A stretch of 64,000 nucleotides of DNA from DAOQTX01 sp035340715 (GCA_035340715.1 DAOQTX010000005.1:1-64000), one strand, 5' to 3'. Shown: positions 35,939 through 46,500, counted from the first letter of the stretch. Program-made: numbers and translations. Notes: a model not told the origin generated them from the letters alone.

Positions 35939-38900
35939 ATGAAGAGAGTTTTATCCCAACCATTACAGACAAAAGGCCTGTTATCCTTACGGTATTTCCT
36001 AGCTTTTTTTGTCTTTACGTTCTTTATTGGTTCCTCATTTGATGCATCGGCACAAACAACCATAAGGGAAAATTTTGAAGGTTCTGTGTTTCCACCCTTT
36101 GGCTGGACACAAGGTAAAGGTGTCGGAGGCACCGATCCAGAAAATTATTGGGAAAGGGTAGGTAATCCTTCGGGATCTACACCGTCCATAAATGCACATT
36201 CTGGAAGTGGTCATGCGCGATATCGTTCGCGTTTTATGGCCAATGCAGGAGAGAACGCTTATCTATCTACACCAAAATTGGATATGACCAATATCCCCGG
36301 TGGAGGTACTCAAGTACGCTTTTCAATGTATAGAGATGCTTCAAGCAATATTTGGGATAGTTTAACAGTATTTGTTTCTAACACCCCAAATCCAGGAGGT
36401 GCCACTCGTTTAGGAATGATTCCAAGGTACTACAACTATGCTCCTACTGCTACTTTGAATACTTGGAACAGATATACTTTTACTATTCCAAATTCATTTA
36501 ACAACAGTAGCGTTTATGTAATTTTTCAAGGGACTAACAGAAGTGCATCAGCTGCAACTGGTGCAAATATTCACATCGACAGCGTTGAGGTGGACACATG
36601 GCCTAAGAACCAAACTTATGTGAGTTCAGAATTGATCTTTCAAGAAACGGCTGATGTTGGTAAAGCAACTATCAATGAAGTTATTGTTGGAGTTAGAATT
36701 GTAACTGATGGTGGTGCAAATAGAATCCGTCTCGACTCCCTATTGTTTAATCCAACCGGAACATCATTGTTATCAGACATTACAAATGCGAGAGTTTGGT
36801 GGACAAAAGGTACGAATCAATCGGTTGTGAGTGCCGGAAATCAATTTGGAGGAACTGTTGCAGCACCTAACTTTACCAATATGCGATTTGCCGGACCAGG
36901 TGTAGGTTTTTTTCTTGAAAATGGAGAGAATTATTTTTGGGTAAGTTATGATATTCCGGCAGGTGCTGTATCGGGTAATTGTGTAGATGTCGATTTAGGC
37001 GCTCCCGGAGGTTTGAATAATGGTATTGTTTACAGACCCGGCCCTGCTTATGCGGTATGGACATATCCTGTGCCTAATGCTCAGTCGCTGTTGGGTTGCA
37101 GATTGATTGATATTTCATACTGTATTCCATCTATGTCTACAGGTACTTCTTGGCTCAATGGTTCATACACCAATAACGATTACGTGGCGCGTGTTGCTCT
37201 AAAAGGAGAAGCATTCTCTACACCGGGATATGACTTTATTGATAATAATCAAAACTGTTGTGGACCACCAATAGCTCCATACTTTGGCGGACCTGCACCA
37301 TTTAGTGCTCACCCTCCTGACTATGAACAATTTTCTCCAGGGCCATTAAAAACGGCTACTCTTAAAGTAAACACCAACTATGCTGCAGGTGCAAATCCTG
37401 GCGCAGTTGGTACCGGTGGAGCCGGAATTTCTATGCAAGTTGGAACTTGGTCGTCTTCTAATTACGTTGCAGCGTGGATAGATTATAACAAAAATGGAAG
37501 TTTAGCCGATGCTGGTGAGAAAATAGCTCAAAGTACAGGATTGGCTGCTAACGGTTGGTTTAATGCCGGGTTTACCGTTCCATTAGCTGCAACTATAGGT
37601 ACAACAAGGCTACGAGTAAGAGAAGTATTTGCACAAAGTAATATTCAGCCATGTAACAACTATACATTTGGAGAAACAGAAGATTATAAAGTGAGTATCA
37701 TTCCCCAATGTCCTGCCGGAGTTAAGACTTGGCTAGGATTTACCAATGATTGGAATGTGCCCGGCAACTGGTGTGGTGGTGTACCAACAATTTCCGACAT
37801 TGCTCTTATACAATTTGCGTCTTCTGGAACACCAGCTTCTGCTTATAATAGTCCTGTTATTAAAGCAGGTACCATGGCTACAGCAAGACGAATACGGCTT
37901 GCCGCTGGAGATTCGCTTACAATGGACGCTCATAAAAACAGTACACTAACTGTTCGAGATAGTTTGAATATTGGTTTTAATACCCCTGGAGGCGGCAACG
38001 CTTTGTTGAGAGTTATCAGTAACTTTAATGATACTGCACAAATTAGCAATGGTACTTTACCATTTCAGATCACTCCGTTCCGATCGAACAGAAGAAATCA
38101 GAAAATGCAAATCATTTACACGCCAACTGACTTTAGTTCTAGAGGAATGATTGCCGGTGATGTGATTGATACTTTAGCATTCCATATTTTTAGTAAGACA
38201 TCTTTTCCGGGTTGGACTTTAAATAACTTTACTGTCAATGTTGCTAATTTAAGTGTCGCAGGATGGGTATGGCCCGCTGTGCCATTAAGTTTAGCACCAA
38301 CAGGAGCTTGGACCAATGTATATTCAGGGGCCGTAACATTGCCCGGACCCCCTGCAAATTATACCTTTTATTTGCCTTTAATAGCTAACTCATTTATTTG
38401 GGATGGGGTTAGTTCCGTTGTTGTAGAGTTTTGTTTTGACAATACAATTGCCGGAACTTCAGGTTTTAGTGGTGATTTAATGGCTCAAACACAAACCGCA
38501 GGGGCACGAAGAACTATGTTTATCGAAAATGCTTCTGCACCGGGCGGTTGTACTTTAAACTGGCCTTTATCACCAGGAAATACTGCGCAGAGTACGGAGT
38601 ATCGTCCAAATATTACTTTCCATTTCCGAAGGCCATATGATAAGTATAACATTAATATGATTGATACGGCCCAATGGATTAACAATGGAATCTTCCAGCC
38701 AGCTATTAGTCGTGTTAACTTTACGGGTGCAACACAAACCCAGCACATTATGGGGGCTCGCCCGACATCGTTTTACGATTTGAGGATTGCAAAAGGAGCT
38801 GCTTCCGTTGCAAGACAATTAGTTGGAGCTACTGTTACAGACTCATTGATTTTGCAAAGTGGTCAATACGATCTAAATCAGCTTGACCTTACCGTTACCA

Positions 38901-40015
38901 ATCCGGCCACTTCAGCAATTACCTATACAACTGGTTATTTGTTTAGTGAAACAGCGCCACCTGCTGCCTATGGACGTGTAAGAAAATATGTAGGTACCAC
39001 CTTGGGTACTCATGTTATACCATTTGGTAACGCTGCAGGAAATCTGCTGCCATTTTCCTATGATCAAACAGCAGGAGATGGTGATACCATTACCGCTTCA
39101 ACATTTACAACTGCGGCTAATAATACACCATATCCTTATAATGTTGTGCATATGCGTGATTTAGGTACAGGCACCGATTTGAGTGTTCCTAATGTGGTCG
39201 ATCGTTTCTGGGAACTTCGTAAATCTGGTGCAACAGGTGTTGGTACACTAACCTTTGTTCATGCCAATGGTGAACGTCCATCGTGTTGTGGAGGAAACAA
39301 TACCTTAAAACCTCAACGATGGTTGAATCCAAATGGAAATGGATTGCCAGGTTGGGAAGTATTGCCTAATGCAAGTGCACATACTTATGTAACTAATAAT
39401 ATTAGCATTACTGCTATTTCAGCAATGAATGGTCCGTGGACGCTTTCAAATATTCTTCAACCACTTCCTGTTCAATTGATTAATTATCAAGCCGAATTAA
39501 TCAATGACAAAGTGAAATTGTTCTGGTCAGTTGCTTCTGAGTATAATATGGAAAGCTACTTGATCGAAAGAAGTCAGGATCTAAACAACTTTACATTCAT
39601 TGATAAGGTAGCTAGTTTAGGCAATTCAACAACGCTTAGAGATTACTATACGTTTGATTATAATCCATTGGCTGGCTTACAATACTATAAGCTTACAGCA
39701 TTCGAAAACGATGGAGGAATAGCATATACAGGAATTGTTCCGATTAAAGTTGGAAGAGATACTAAATTTGAAATTAGTTCGGTTCACTCTAACTATCAGT
39801 CGGGATTACTAGATGTAATCTTCACTTACAATAGCAATGAAGCCTACAAATATTCTGTAGTTGATGTATTGGGAAGAACTTTATACAGTAAAGATAAAAA
39901 TGCTGCTTCAGAAGGTTTGAATACCTTACAGATAAATGTTAATATGAGTAGCGGTATTTATTTCCTTTTGTTGGAAAACAGTAAAGAGAAATCAACCTAT
40001 AAGTTCACTTATTAA
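35939..40015 (+). CDS. Large T9SS type A secreted protein with adhesin-like and GEVED domains
   Basis: 1,358 residues. A long signal peptide (ends FDASAQ), then a choice-of-anchor J/MAM-like lectin domain (about 40-225: ENFEGSVFPPFGWTQ, HSGSGHARYRS, IHIDSVEV), a region seen in Bacteroidota surface proteins (VIVGVRIVTDGGANRIRLDSLLF), a GEVED domain (YTFGETEDYKVSI near 570-585), a long stretch of repeated beta-domains with a TQTQHIMGARPTSFYDLRI-type block, and a C-terminal T9SS type A sorting domain (QLINYQAELINDKVKLFWS ... SVVDVLGRTLYS ... SSGIYFLLLEN). Likely a surface adhesin; ligand unknown. A strong terminator follows. Confidence 0.88.
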   Translation: MKRVLSQPLQTKGLLSLRYFLAFFVFTFFIGSSFDASAQTTIRENFEGSVFPPFGWTQGKGVGGTDPENYWERVGNPSGSTPSINAHSGSGHARYRSRFMANAGENAYLSTPKLDMTNIPGGGTQVRFSMYRDASSNIWDSLTVFVSNTPNPGGATRLGMIPRYYNYAPTATLNTWNRYTFTIPNSFNNSSVYVIFQGTNRSASAATGANIHIDSVEVDTWPKNQTYVSSELIFQETADVGKATINEVIVGVRIVTDGGANRIRLDSLLFNPTGTSLLSDITNARVWWTKGTNQSVVSAGNQFGGTVAAPNFTNMRFAGPGVGFFLENGENYFWVSYDIPAGAVSGNCVDVDLGAPGGLNNGIVYRPGPAYAVWTYPVPNAQSLLGCRLIDISYCIPSMSTGTSWLNGSYTNNDYVARVALKGEAFSTPGYDFIDNNQNCCGPPIAPYFGGPAPFSAHPPDYEQFSPGPLKTATLKVNTNYAAGANPGAVGTGGAGISMQVGTWSSSNYVAAWIDYNKNGSLADAGEKIAQSTGLAANGWFNAGFTVPLAATIGTTRLRVREVFAQSNIQPCNNYTFGETEDYKVSIIPQCPAGVKTWLGFTNDWNVPGNWCGGVPTISDIALIQFASSGTPASAYNSPVIKAGTMATARRIRLAAGDSLTMDAHKNSTLTVRDSLNIGFNTPGGGNALLRVISNFNDTAQISNGTLPFQITPFRSNRRNQKMQIIYTPTDFSSRGMIAGDVIDTLAFHIFSKTSFPGWTLNNFTVNVANLSVAGWVWPAVPLSLAPTGAWTNVYSGAVTLPGPPANYTFYLPLIANSFIWDGVSSVVVEFCFDNTIAGTSGFSGDLMAQTQTAGARRTMFIENASAPGGCTLNWPLSPGNTAQSTEYRPNITFHFRRPYDKYNINMIDTAQWINNGIFQPAISRVNFTGATQTQHIMGARPTSFYDLRIAKGAASVARQLVGATVTDSLILQSGQYDLNQLDLTVTNPATSAITYTTGYLFSETAPPAAYGRVRKYVGTTLGTHVIPFGNAAGNLLPFSYDQTAGDGDTITASTFTTAANNTPYPYNVVHMRDLGTGTDLSVPNVVDRFWELRKSGATGVGTLTFVHANGERPSCCGGNNTLKPQRWLNPNGNGLPGWEVLPNASAHTYVTNNISITAISAMNGPWTLSNILQPLPVQLINYQAELINDKVKLFWSVASEYNMESYLIERSQDLNNFTFIDKVASLGNSTTLRDYYTFDYNPLAGLQYYKLTAFENDGGIAYTGIVPIKVGRDTKFEISSVHSNYQSGLLDVIFTYNSNEAYKYSVVDVLGRTLYSKDKNAASEGLNTLQINVNMSSGIYFLLLENSKEKSTYKFTY

Positions 40016-40036
40016 TTGAGTAAAAATAAAACGTGC

Positions 40037-40067
40037 AAAGCGCCTTCGGTTTCGGAGGCGCTTTTTT
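40037..40067 (+). terminator. Strong intrinsic terminator after the large T9SS gene
   Basis: AAAGCGCCTTCG (40037-40048) pairs with CGGAGGCGCTTT (40053-40064) with one wobble and a GTTT loop, followed by a T-run. It is GC-rich in an AT-rich context and overlaps the stop codon of the convergent phospholipase-D-type gene. Confidence 0.9.
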
Positions 40068-42255
40068 ATTGTTTAACAATTTTGAATGAAACGATGGAAG
40101 AGTCTTGGATGATTTGAATCAAATATAATCCAGCAATTATTTTGCTTGTATTTATAATGGTGATCAGTTCTTCCGATGGATTAATAGATGTATCCAAAAC
40201 ACGTCTTCCGTCCAAGCTAAAAATAGTGATGTGTGCGTGTTTTCTAATTCCTTTTAGAATGAGTTGATCTGAAAAGGGTTGAGGGTAAGCAGAAATAGAT
40301 TGTGTAATTCCTAAATCATTAATTGACAGGGAACCTCCGTTTAGATTATTTAATTTAACAAAAGCCTGATAATATTGGTTCGCTAATAATAGATCAAAAA
40401 CTAAAATTGAATTCTCATCATTTAATTGTTCTGCAGAGTTGCTCCAATTATGAGATCCTGTTAAAATCAAAGGATCGGCAAAAGGAAAACCTTGGTCAAC
40501 TATTAAGAACTTGTGGTGCATAATTCCAGCTTGATTATCGATCATGATGTTTGAGCTTAATGCTGCTTGCATTATCTGAAATGGTATTCCTCCACTTCCG
40601 GTATCATTCACTAGAACATGACTCTGAACCCCTGCCATAGCACGTAAGGCAATTTCATTGGCAAGATCTTGTCGTGTAATCACCAATACAGCAGCCTGCA
40701 GTTCAAAATCTGCGTTGTTTACACTATTTGCAATCGCTTCATTTGCATTATCGGATGGACTAAAGTACAGTTCTACCTGCTTTCCATTTACATTAAAGAG
40801 ATGGGGTGTATTGTCCAATTTGTATGGGCCAAACTTAGCATTTGTGCTATTTGGGAGGGCTCCATTGCTTCCCCACATTTCCTCAAACTCCAGAGAATAC
40901 GCTAGCGCAACACTTTGATCTTGTATAAATAAACAATTATTTGCATCCGTATTTATCTGACCTGAAGTCCAATTGGTAGATCCTGTTAATACCCAACTGT
41001 CATTAGGATTAATACTAAATGCATCTATGATCATGAACTTGTTATGCATTATACCATATCCAATGTTTGTAGGACTAGCCAATCGTGGTATTGAACTATT
41101 CAATAATGCAACTCCTGCGTTACTATTACCGCCCTCATAAATTATGCGTACTTGTTTCCCATTTTGATAAGCGTTGTTCAAAGCAGAGGCAATGCTACTT
41201 ATACCGCTTTGATCGAAATTATAGATGGCTATATCAATAGAGTATTTTGCTCTATTGATATAGGCAATAATCGTATCATCAATAGATTGACCAATGTTAT
41301 AAGCTAAATTGCCTGCTATAGCAACATTGTGTTCCACTGGCAAGTTAAAGTACGCTTTGAACTGTCCACTTGAATTTGAAGCAGTTATATAGGCTCTTAG
41401 AGGAGAAAATATAGTGTCGTTGCTGATATAGGCCACAGCTTGCCCGTAATAAAGCTGAGAAGCATTGGCCCCACTTATATTTAAACTATGGAATGTAGAA
41501 TTGGTGCCTGCAGGAATTGAACCCAATTCAAGCAAAGAAGTTAAACCATATCGAAACTCGGATGTACAATTTAAATTAGTAGACCAATTAACTGTAAATC
41601 CACTTTGAGTAATAAATGACTCTTTAGGAAGAGTTGAAAAAAACAAACTGCTGGTATTGAGTATGTCATTGCTATCACGTGGCAATAACTGGAAATCATT
41701 ATTAAATTGAGTACATATACCTCTAATGCTGCACAATCCGGCCGGTATCATTTTCCCTACTAATGGATTGCTACTGCGGATATAAATTTGTCCCTGATGT
41801 CCATTTGAAATGAAAGCATAAGCTGTGTTCGATTGGAATAATTGCCCTCCTGATGCAAACAAGACGTTATTAATCTGCACTAATTCAGATTCAGTAGTTT
41901 CATTCAATAAATTGGGGTCAATTACTTGAGCCAATGGCATTTGATTCCCAGAACTGAATACAGTATGGCTACTAATAGGATTTAGTTCAAGCAGATTAAA
42001 GTAATTAATTGAAGTACCACTCACTTGAATCGAATCTCCTCTTTGAACATTAGTCAAAGAAGTACTGAACAGAGCTATGCCTCCTGTTTGATCTTGAATA
42101 TATCGTATGGTACCGAATTCAGAGCCGCTGGTTACAACACCTTTGATAGTAACATTTGAACCCAAAGGAAGACTGCGGACGGAATCACAACTAATGATTT
42201 GTGCTGTTACTAGATCAGGCAATAACAAGAGAAGAAAAAACAATCGATACATCAT
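40066..42255 (-). CDS. Secreted phospholipase D-type nuclease candidate with OB-like N-domain and T9SS CTD
   Basis: 729 residues from ATG 42255 (a more upstream frame start would lie in the terminator hairpin). Signal peptide MMYRLFFLLLLLPDLVTAQ. An OB-fold-like domain (about 20-110: VTIKGVVTSG, IRYIQDQTGGIALF, GDSIQVSGTS) as in secreted nucleases, then a fibronectin-like part (about 210-290), then two HKD motifs: H404-N-K406...D411 with GSTNW, and H580-H-K582...D587 with GSHNW. A T9SS type A sorting domain ends the protein (AYPQPFSDQLILKG). Two HKD motifs fit either nuclease or phospholipase activity. It follows a DUF5689 gene but a terminator lies between. Confidence 0.85.
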   Translation of the reverse strand: MMYRLFFLLLLLPDLVTAQIISCDSVRSLPLGSNVTIKGVVTSGSEFGTIRYIQDQTGGIALFSTSLTNVQRGDSIQVSGTSINYFNLLELNPISSHTVFSSGNQMPLAQVIDPNLLNETTESELVQINNVLFASGGQLFQSNTAYAFISNGHQGQIYIRSSNPLVGKMIPAGLCSIRGICTQFNNDFQLLPRDSNDILNTSSLFFSTLPKESFITQSGFTVNWSTNLNCTSEFRYGLTSLLELGSIPAGTNSTFHSLNISGANASQLYYGQAVAYISNDTIFSPLRAYITASNSSGQFKAYFNLPVEHNVAIAGNLAYNIGQSIDDTIIAYINRAKYSIDIAIYNFDQSGISSIASALNNAYQNGKQVRIIYEGGNSNAGVALLNSSIPRLASPTNIGYGIMHNKFMIIDAFSINPNDSWVLTGSTNWTSGQINTDANNCLFIQDQSVALAYSLEFEEMWGSNGALPNSTNAKFGPYKLDNTPHLFNVNGKQVELYFSPSDNANEAIANSVNNADFELQAAVLVITRQDLANEIALRAMAGVQSHVLVNDTGSGGIPFQIMQAALSSNIMIDNQAGIMHHKFLIVDQGFPFADPLILTGSHNWSNSAEQLNDENSILVFDLLLANQYYQAFVKLNNLNGGSLSINDLGITQSISAYPQPFSDQLILKGIRKHAHITIFSLDGRRVLDTSINPSEELITIINTSKIIAGLYLIQIIQDSSIVSFKIVKQ

Positions 42256-42268
42256 GATGTAATGATAT

Positions 42269-42299
42269 AAAAAAAGGCCCTGCATATAGCAAGGCCCTT
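42269..42299 (-). terminator. Terminator between the DUF5689 and phospholipase-D-type genes
   Basis: On the minus strand an 11-bp stem (AAGGGCCTTGC / GCAGGGCCTTT, two G-U wobbles), loop TATAT, and a T-run. It lies 18 bp after the DUF5689 stop and only 13 bp before the ATG of the next gene at 42255, so no promoter fits between. Partial read-through or an internal promoter is needed for the downstream gene. Confidence 0.88.
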
Positions 42300-42317
42300 G
42301 TAAAGTTCATACAATGA

Positions 42318-43727
42318 CTATTGAACATCGGATAGATTTCTCATAGTAAATTGGGTAGCTGTACCAAAGTAAGAAACAATAGCTGTAATGTTAACGTTGG
42401 TGCTTGGATACACATTGTTTGCGAAGTTTGCTCCGGTACGAGTATAAAGGATAGATGTAGCTGAACCATCGAATATATTTCGACTTCCTCCATAAGTAGC
42501 CCCTGTAGGCGTTATGGATACGTTGCTCAATGTAACTAAGGTTGACTCGTATTGATTTTGATTCGCAACTACTTGCGCTATAGTTGTTGAAACTGGTGTA
42601 ATAGATCCACTACCGGTAACAATTGCATTTGCATTCGGAACATTGTTTACTTGTAACAAACCACTGAATTTAGAAAGTTCCTGATTGTATAAGTTCACTT
42701 CAATCTCTTCACCTAAAGCGAAAGTATGACCAGATGCAAACCGTACCACAATACCTCCTGTGCTATCTTGAATTACCACATTTCGAGCATCAATATTAGC
42801 GTTACTGTAATCGGAAATAACAATGCCTTTGATTTTTATATTGGATTGAATGGTAGTTGTACTGCCGGGATAAAGATTTCTTACCGAGATAATATCTACA
42901 ATTCCTGAACCACCTCCGGAACTGCAACGTGGATCGCTCATTACTACATCATTTATATCACGAATGTAGAGTTGCTTGGTGGTTCCAAAAACTTGATAAA
43001 CAGCTCTAAGTGTTCCTTTTCCTGAAGGAGTTAGAGATGAAGCGAAATTTGCGTAACCACTTGTTCTGAGGATAATTGTATTTCCACTGCAATCCTTAAT
43101 GGTTCTATTTGCACTCAATAGGTTTATAGCATCTGCATAAGATTGGTTGGTATCAGCATCTGCAAATTCAACATTTTGTAATTCAATCAACATGTTTTGA
43201 TGAGCATTCGAAATATCGTTAATCCCTAATACTTTTGCTTTCACTTCTTGATTATAAACTCCTTTGAATATATAGTTCCCTATAAGAGTAGATGGGATAT
43301 AAGATACTGAAGCAGGGCTTGTGCTGTTATCGATAGAGCCGCCTAATTGAATCAATTCATTATAGGCACCTAAATAAAGGCCATTACACTTTACAAATAT
43401 CTTTCTGCCAATTGGAAACGAAGTGTAAAAATCACTTTGATCGATTCTAATATTTATTCCACCAGTACTATCTTGCAATACAAGAGATTTATAAAAATTT
43501 CCAGACTTATCATCAGCAACTACAATACCGGAAATGATCATATCGGTATTTACTTGTACAATAGTACCGTTATACAATGCCTTCAATTGAGCAATAGTGG
43601 TGTTGGGTGTTATAGCAGGATCTTGACCATCGGAAGGAGGATTATCAAAATCATTTTTAACACATGAGCCAAGGGTTATACCGATCAGCAATAATAATGC
43701 AATAAAATAATGGTTCGTTTTTATCAT
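42318..43727 (-). CDS. DUF5689-domain surface lipoprotein
   Basis: 469 residues. Lipoprotein leader with LGSC at about 18-21. Two or more OB-like repeats: VNTDMIISGIVVADDKSGNFYKSLVLQDSTGGINIRI, IKIKGIVISDYSNANIDARNVVIQDSTGGIVVRF and a third near the C-terminus, the DUF5689 pattern. Such domains sit on secreted nucleases and lipoproteins of Bacteroidota. The gene starts 4 nt after the TonB receptor stop, the usual position for a partner lipoprotein such as SusD, so it may capture the ligand for the receptor; this is inference. Confidence 0.82.
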   Translation of the reverse strand: MIKTNHYFIALLLLIGITLGSCVKNDFDNPPSDGQDPAITPNTTIAQLKALYNGTIVQVNTDMIISGIVVADDKSGNFYKSLVLQDSTGGINIRIDQSDFYTSFPIGRKIFVKCNGLYLGAYNELIQLGGSIDNSTSPASVSYIPSTLIGNYIFKGVYNQEVKAKVLGINDISNAHQNMLIELQNVEFADADTNQSYADAINLLSANRTIKDCSGNTIILRTSGYANFASSLTPSGKGTLRAVYQVFGTTKQLYIRDINDVVMSDPRCSSGGGSGIVDIISVRNLYPGSTTTIQSNIKIKGIVISDYSNANIDARNVVIQDSTGGIVVRFASGHTFALGEEIEVNLYNQELSKFSGLLQVNNVPNANAIVTGSGSITPVSTTIAQVVANQNQYESTLVTLSNVSITPTGATYGGSRNIFDGSATSILYTRTGANFANNVYPSTNVNITAIVSYFGTATQFTMRNLSDVQ

Positions 43728-43731
43728 GATA

Positions 43732-46500
43732 TTAATTCATTCTTAAAGTTATGTTGAAAAAATAATTGATGCCGTACGCATAAAAATATTTGGTATCAAA
43801 TTTATCTGGGTTTCTGTCGGAAAAATCAAAGCGTAATTGCTCGTACCCATTGGTAATAAAATCCTGATTGTTCAGAAGATTGTTTATTCCTAAATTAAAT
43901 ACGACAAATGTATTTCTCTTTAGCGCTTTAAATTTATTGTTCAAGCGCCATGACCAAGAGCCAAATACATCTACAGTAAACTGACCGTCCACTTTTTCCT
44001 GACTCAGAATTCTATTCCATTCAGCAGAAGAATAAGGAATTAAATCGACTGCGGCTTGTGTTCTTCTTGCAGGGTTAGTGTTAATGTATATGGCATCAAA
44101 ATAATTGAAGTTTACATTTACAAACCAAAATTTCTTTGACCGATAATTTACACCAAAAGTATATGCTTGTTGTGGCCCAGCAGCAATTCTTAAATTTTTA
44201 AAGTAAATGGTTTCATTATTAGATAAAACCTCACTGTTATTGTCTTGCGTCACAGTAGCACTTGGTCTCGATTGATAATAGTATTGACCAATGGCTGCAA
44301 CTGCACTCAGTGTGAATCCTCCATATAATTTCTTCTCGGCAGCCAACTCCATTCCACTGTGATTTCGATCGATTCCTTTTAACGTATAGTTAACAAAAGA
44401 TCTGAAGTCTTCATGATAAAAACTCAATGTAGATACTTCATCCCTGAATGCTGTAAAATATCCTACGGCTCTTAGTTTTAAAGAAGGCGCCTTTAATAAA
44501 TATCCTCCTTCTACACTAAATACTTTGCTTTGCTCAGGATTTTCAATCGATTGATTGCGTGTTCGGGCAGAAATAAATACATCTTCAAACAATGGCGCAT
44601 GCGATGCATTGGCTAGATTGGTGAACAGATAATTTCGTCCGTTTATCTTATAGGTTAATCCCGTTTTAACCATATAACCGGTGAAGGAATAGGTTTTACT
44701 TTTTCCAAAAGAATCGTCCTTGAAAATTCCATTTTTAACGTTACCATTTCTATAATAACTTGTTTGATTCAGTTGAACAGCTGCAAACCAATCAAATTTT
44801 TCCCATTGACTTTGCAATTGAAAAAATGCTGCGCCATTTCTTAAAACTGCATCATAGTCATATCCAAAGCGATCGCCTTCTTTTAGAATTCGATTTGGAT
44901 TGTTCAAATCGTTTTGAAGTGCATCCGGATCATCAGGAAAATCTTGCTCCGCATATTGATTTAGATCTACATAAAAATCGGCTCCTAACAAATCATTAAC
45001 TTCTTTGTAATATGAATTGTTTTGCATTTGCATAGAAAGTCCAGCAGAGTATTGAATGTTTTTAAGGGTCTTATTGTAAACTAAATTTCCTTGAGTAGTT
45101 TGATATTCTGTTACCCGATCCTCAACAATATAGCGAGCGCGCAATCCACTAACGGTATTACCAGCAATTCCGTTGGCATTTTGAATGCTGGCATAGCTGT
45201 TATAGTTGACTAAATACAGTTGGTCCCAATTGATTTGTCTTTGCGCTTCATTGTTTTTTAGTTGTTGATATACCATCGAAGCTATTATAGGATCGGTTTG
45301 AAAGCTTGGAAGATTTCGATAATAATCGGGTCGGGGATCAGGGGCATTGTACCAATCCAATGCTGATACTTTGCTCGTACCATTCAACATGGAAACAGAG
45401 GCAAACAAGGTAGCATTGTCTTCAACCCGATATTCGTAATTTAAAAAGAAGGCGGGTAGAAAGGATTTGTTTACTACGGCATTTCGTTTTTCACCTTGTT
45501 GATAGCCCCAGTTTGGATTGTAATAATTGGTACCTGAAAGGTCATACATTTCCTGTACTGAAGGGCTAGATTTTCCAAACTCGGATGGACTTGCAAGCGC
45601 AATAAAACTAATTGTGTGTTGCAGGCCAATTTGTTTATCTACTGCAGCGAACATTGAATAACCATCATAATAAGAACCGGGAGCATAGCCTTCATCGGCC
45701 CATCTTTTCGATCCAGACAAAGCAAACGCCCAACCTTTACTATTCATTCCAGAGCCATACGTAAGCATAAGTCTGTTTTCGTAAGTTCGGTTTGAAACAG
45801 CATATGAAGCTTGCAATTGTTTTCTTTGTCGCACAGCACGACTGTCAATATTTGAGCTACCTCCAATTCCTCCAATACCATAAGTTACAGGGTCCAAACC
45901 GTAACTTCCTTCACGTGCTCTCATCACATCGTTTAATCCACTATACACATAAAACATTGATCTTCCAGAAACCATATCGGTGAGTTGCATGCCATTCAGA
46001 TAATTCACTTGTTCTCTTCCATCATAACCACGAGCTCTGAATCGGGCACCACTAAATGTGAAATTAACAGCCGATGTAAATGCATCACGCGATGCTGATA
46101 AAGCGCCAGAAACTATAGCGGCTGATTCTCTAATATCCGATTCGCTAATGGTGCTTAGCGGAACTTCTTCTTGAACTTGTCCAATCTCTTTAAGCAAAAG
46201 AGCAACTGTTCCGAGGAAGTGTTGTTCTTTACTAACCAATATACTTCGTGAGAAAGTAACATAGTCGGCATGGCTTATTAAAATAACCTGTTCTCCGTTT
46301 GGTATATTAGATAATTCAAAAAATCCTTTTTCATTGCTGCTTACTGTGAGGTTTGAATTGACAATCTGAATGCTTGCATTTTGAATCGCTTGTCCACTCT
46401 CGTTGTCGATTAAGTTGCCACTTATTTTTGAATTTTGAGCTAGAATCCAAGTAGGAAAAAGGAGCAAAATCAAGAGGCTAATACATTTGATAATTTTCAT
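43732..46500 (-). CDS. TonB-dependent receptor with carboxypeptidase-like N-domain
   Basis: 922 residues. Signal peptide MKIIKCISLLILLLFPTWILAQ, carboxypeptidase D regulatory-like domain (about 23-105: KISGNLIDNESGQAIQNASIQIV), plug (about 120-220: RARGYDGREQVNYLNGMQL, SYGLDPVTYGIGGIGGSSNID) and barrel ending TLRMN. Such receptors feed large substrates taken up from the surface. First gene of the minus-strand operon with the DUF5689 lipoprotein. A TTG/TATATTTG promoter lies at 46523-46555, facing away from the divergent secreted EEP-family gene. Substrate unknown. Confidence 0.9.
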   Translation of the reverse strand: MKIIKCISLLILLLFPTWILAQNSKISGNLIDNESGQAIQNASIQIVNSNLTVSSNEKGFFELSNIPNGEQVILISHADYVTFSRSILVSKEQHFLGTVALLLKEIGQVQEEVPLSTISESDIRESAAIVSGALSASRDAFTSAVNFTFSGARFRARGYDGREQVNYLNGMQLTDMVSGRSMFYVYSGLNDVMRAREGSYGLDPVTYGIGGIGGSSNIDSRAVRQRKQLQASYAVSNRTYENRLMLTYGSGMNSKGWAFALSGSKRWADEGYAPGSYYDGYSMFAAVDKQIGLQHTISFIALASPSEFGKSSPSVQEMYDLSGTNYYNPNWGYQQGEKRNAVVNKSFLPAFFLNYEYRVEDNATLFASVSMLNGTSKVSALDWYNAPDPRPDYYRNLPSFQTDPIIASMVYQQLKNNEAQRQINWDQLYLVNYNSYASIQNANGIAGNTVSGLRARYIVEDRVTEYQTTQGNLVYNKTLKNIQYSAGLSMQMQNNSYYKEVNDLLGADFYVDLNQYAEQDFPDDPDALQNDLNNPNRILKEGDRFGYDYDAVLRNGAAFFQLQSQWEKFDWFAAVQLNQTSYYRNGNVKNGIFKDDSFGKSKTYSFTGYMVKTGLTYKINGRNYLFTNLANASHAPLFEDVFISARTRNQSIENPEQSKVFSVEGGYLLKAPSLKLRAVGYFTAFRDEVSTLSFYHEDFRSFVNYTLKGIDRNHSGMELAAEKKLYGGFTLSAVAAIGQYYYQSRPSATVTQDNNSEVLSNNETIYFKNLRIAAGPQQAYTFGVNYRSKKFWFVNVNFNYFDAIYINTNPARRTQAAVDLIPYSSAEWNRILSQEKVDGQFTVDVFGSWSWRLNNKFKALKRNTFVVFNLGINNLLNNQDFITNGYEQLRFDFSDRNPDKFDTKYFYAYGINYFFNITLRMN

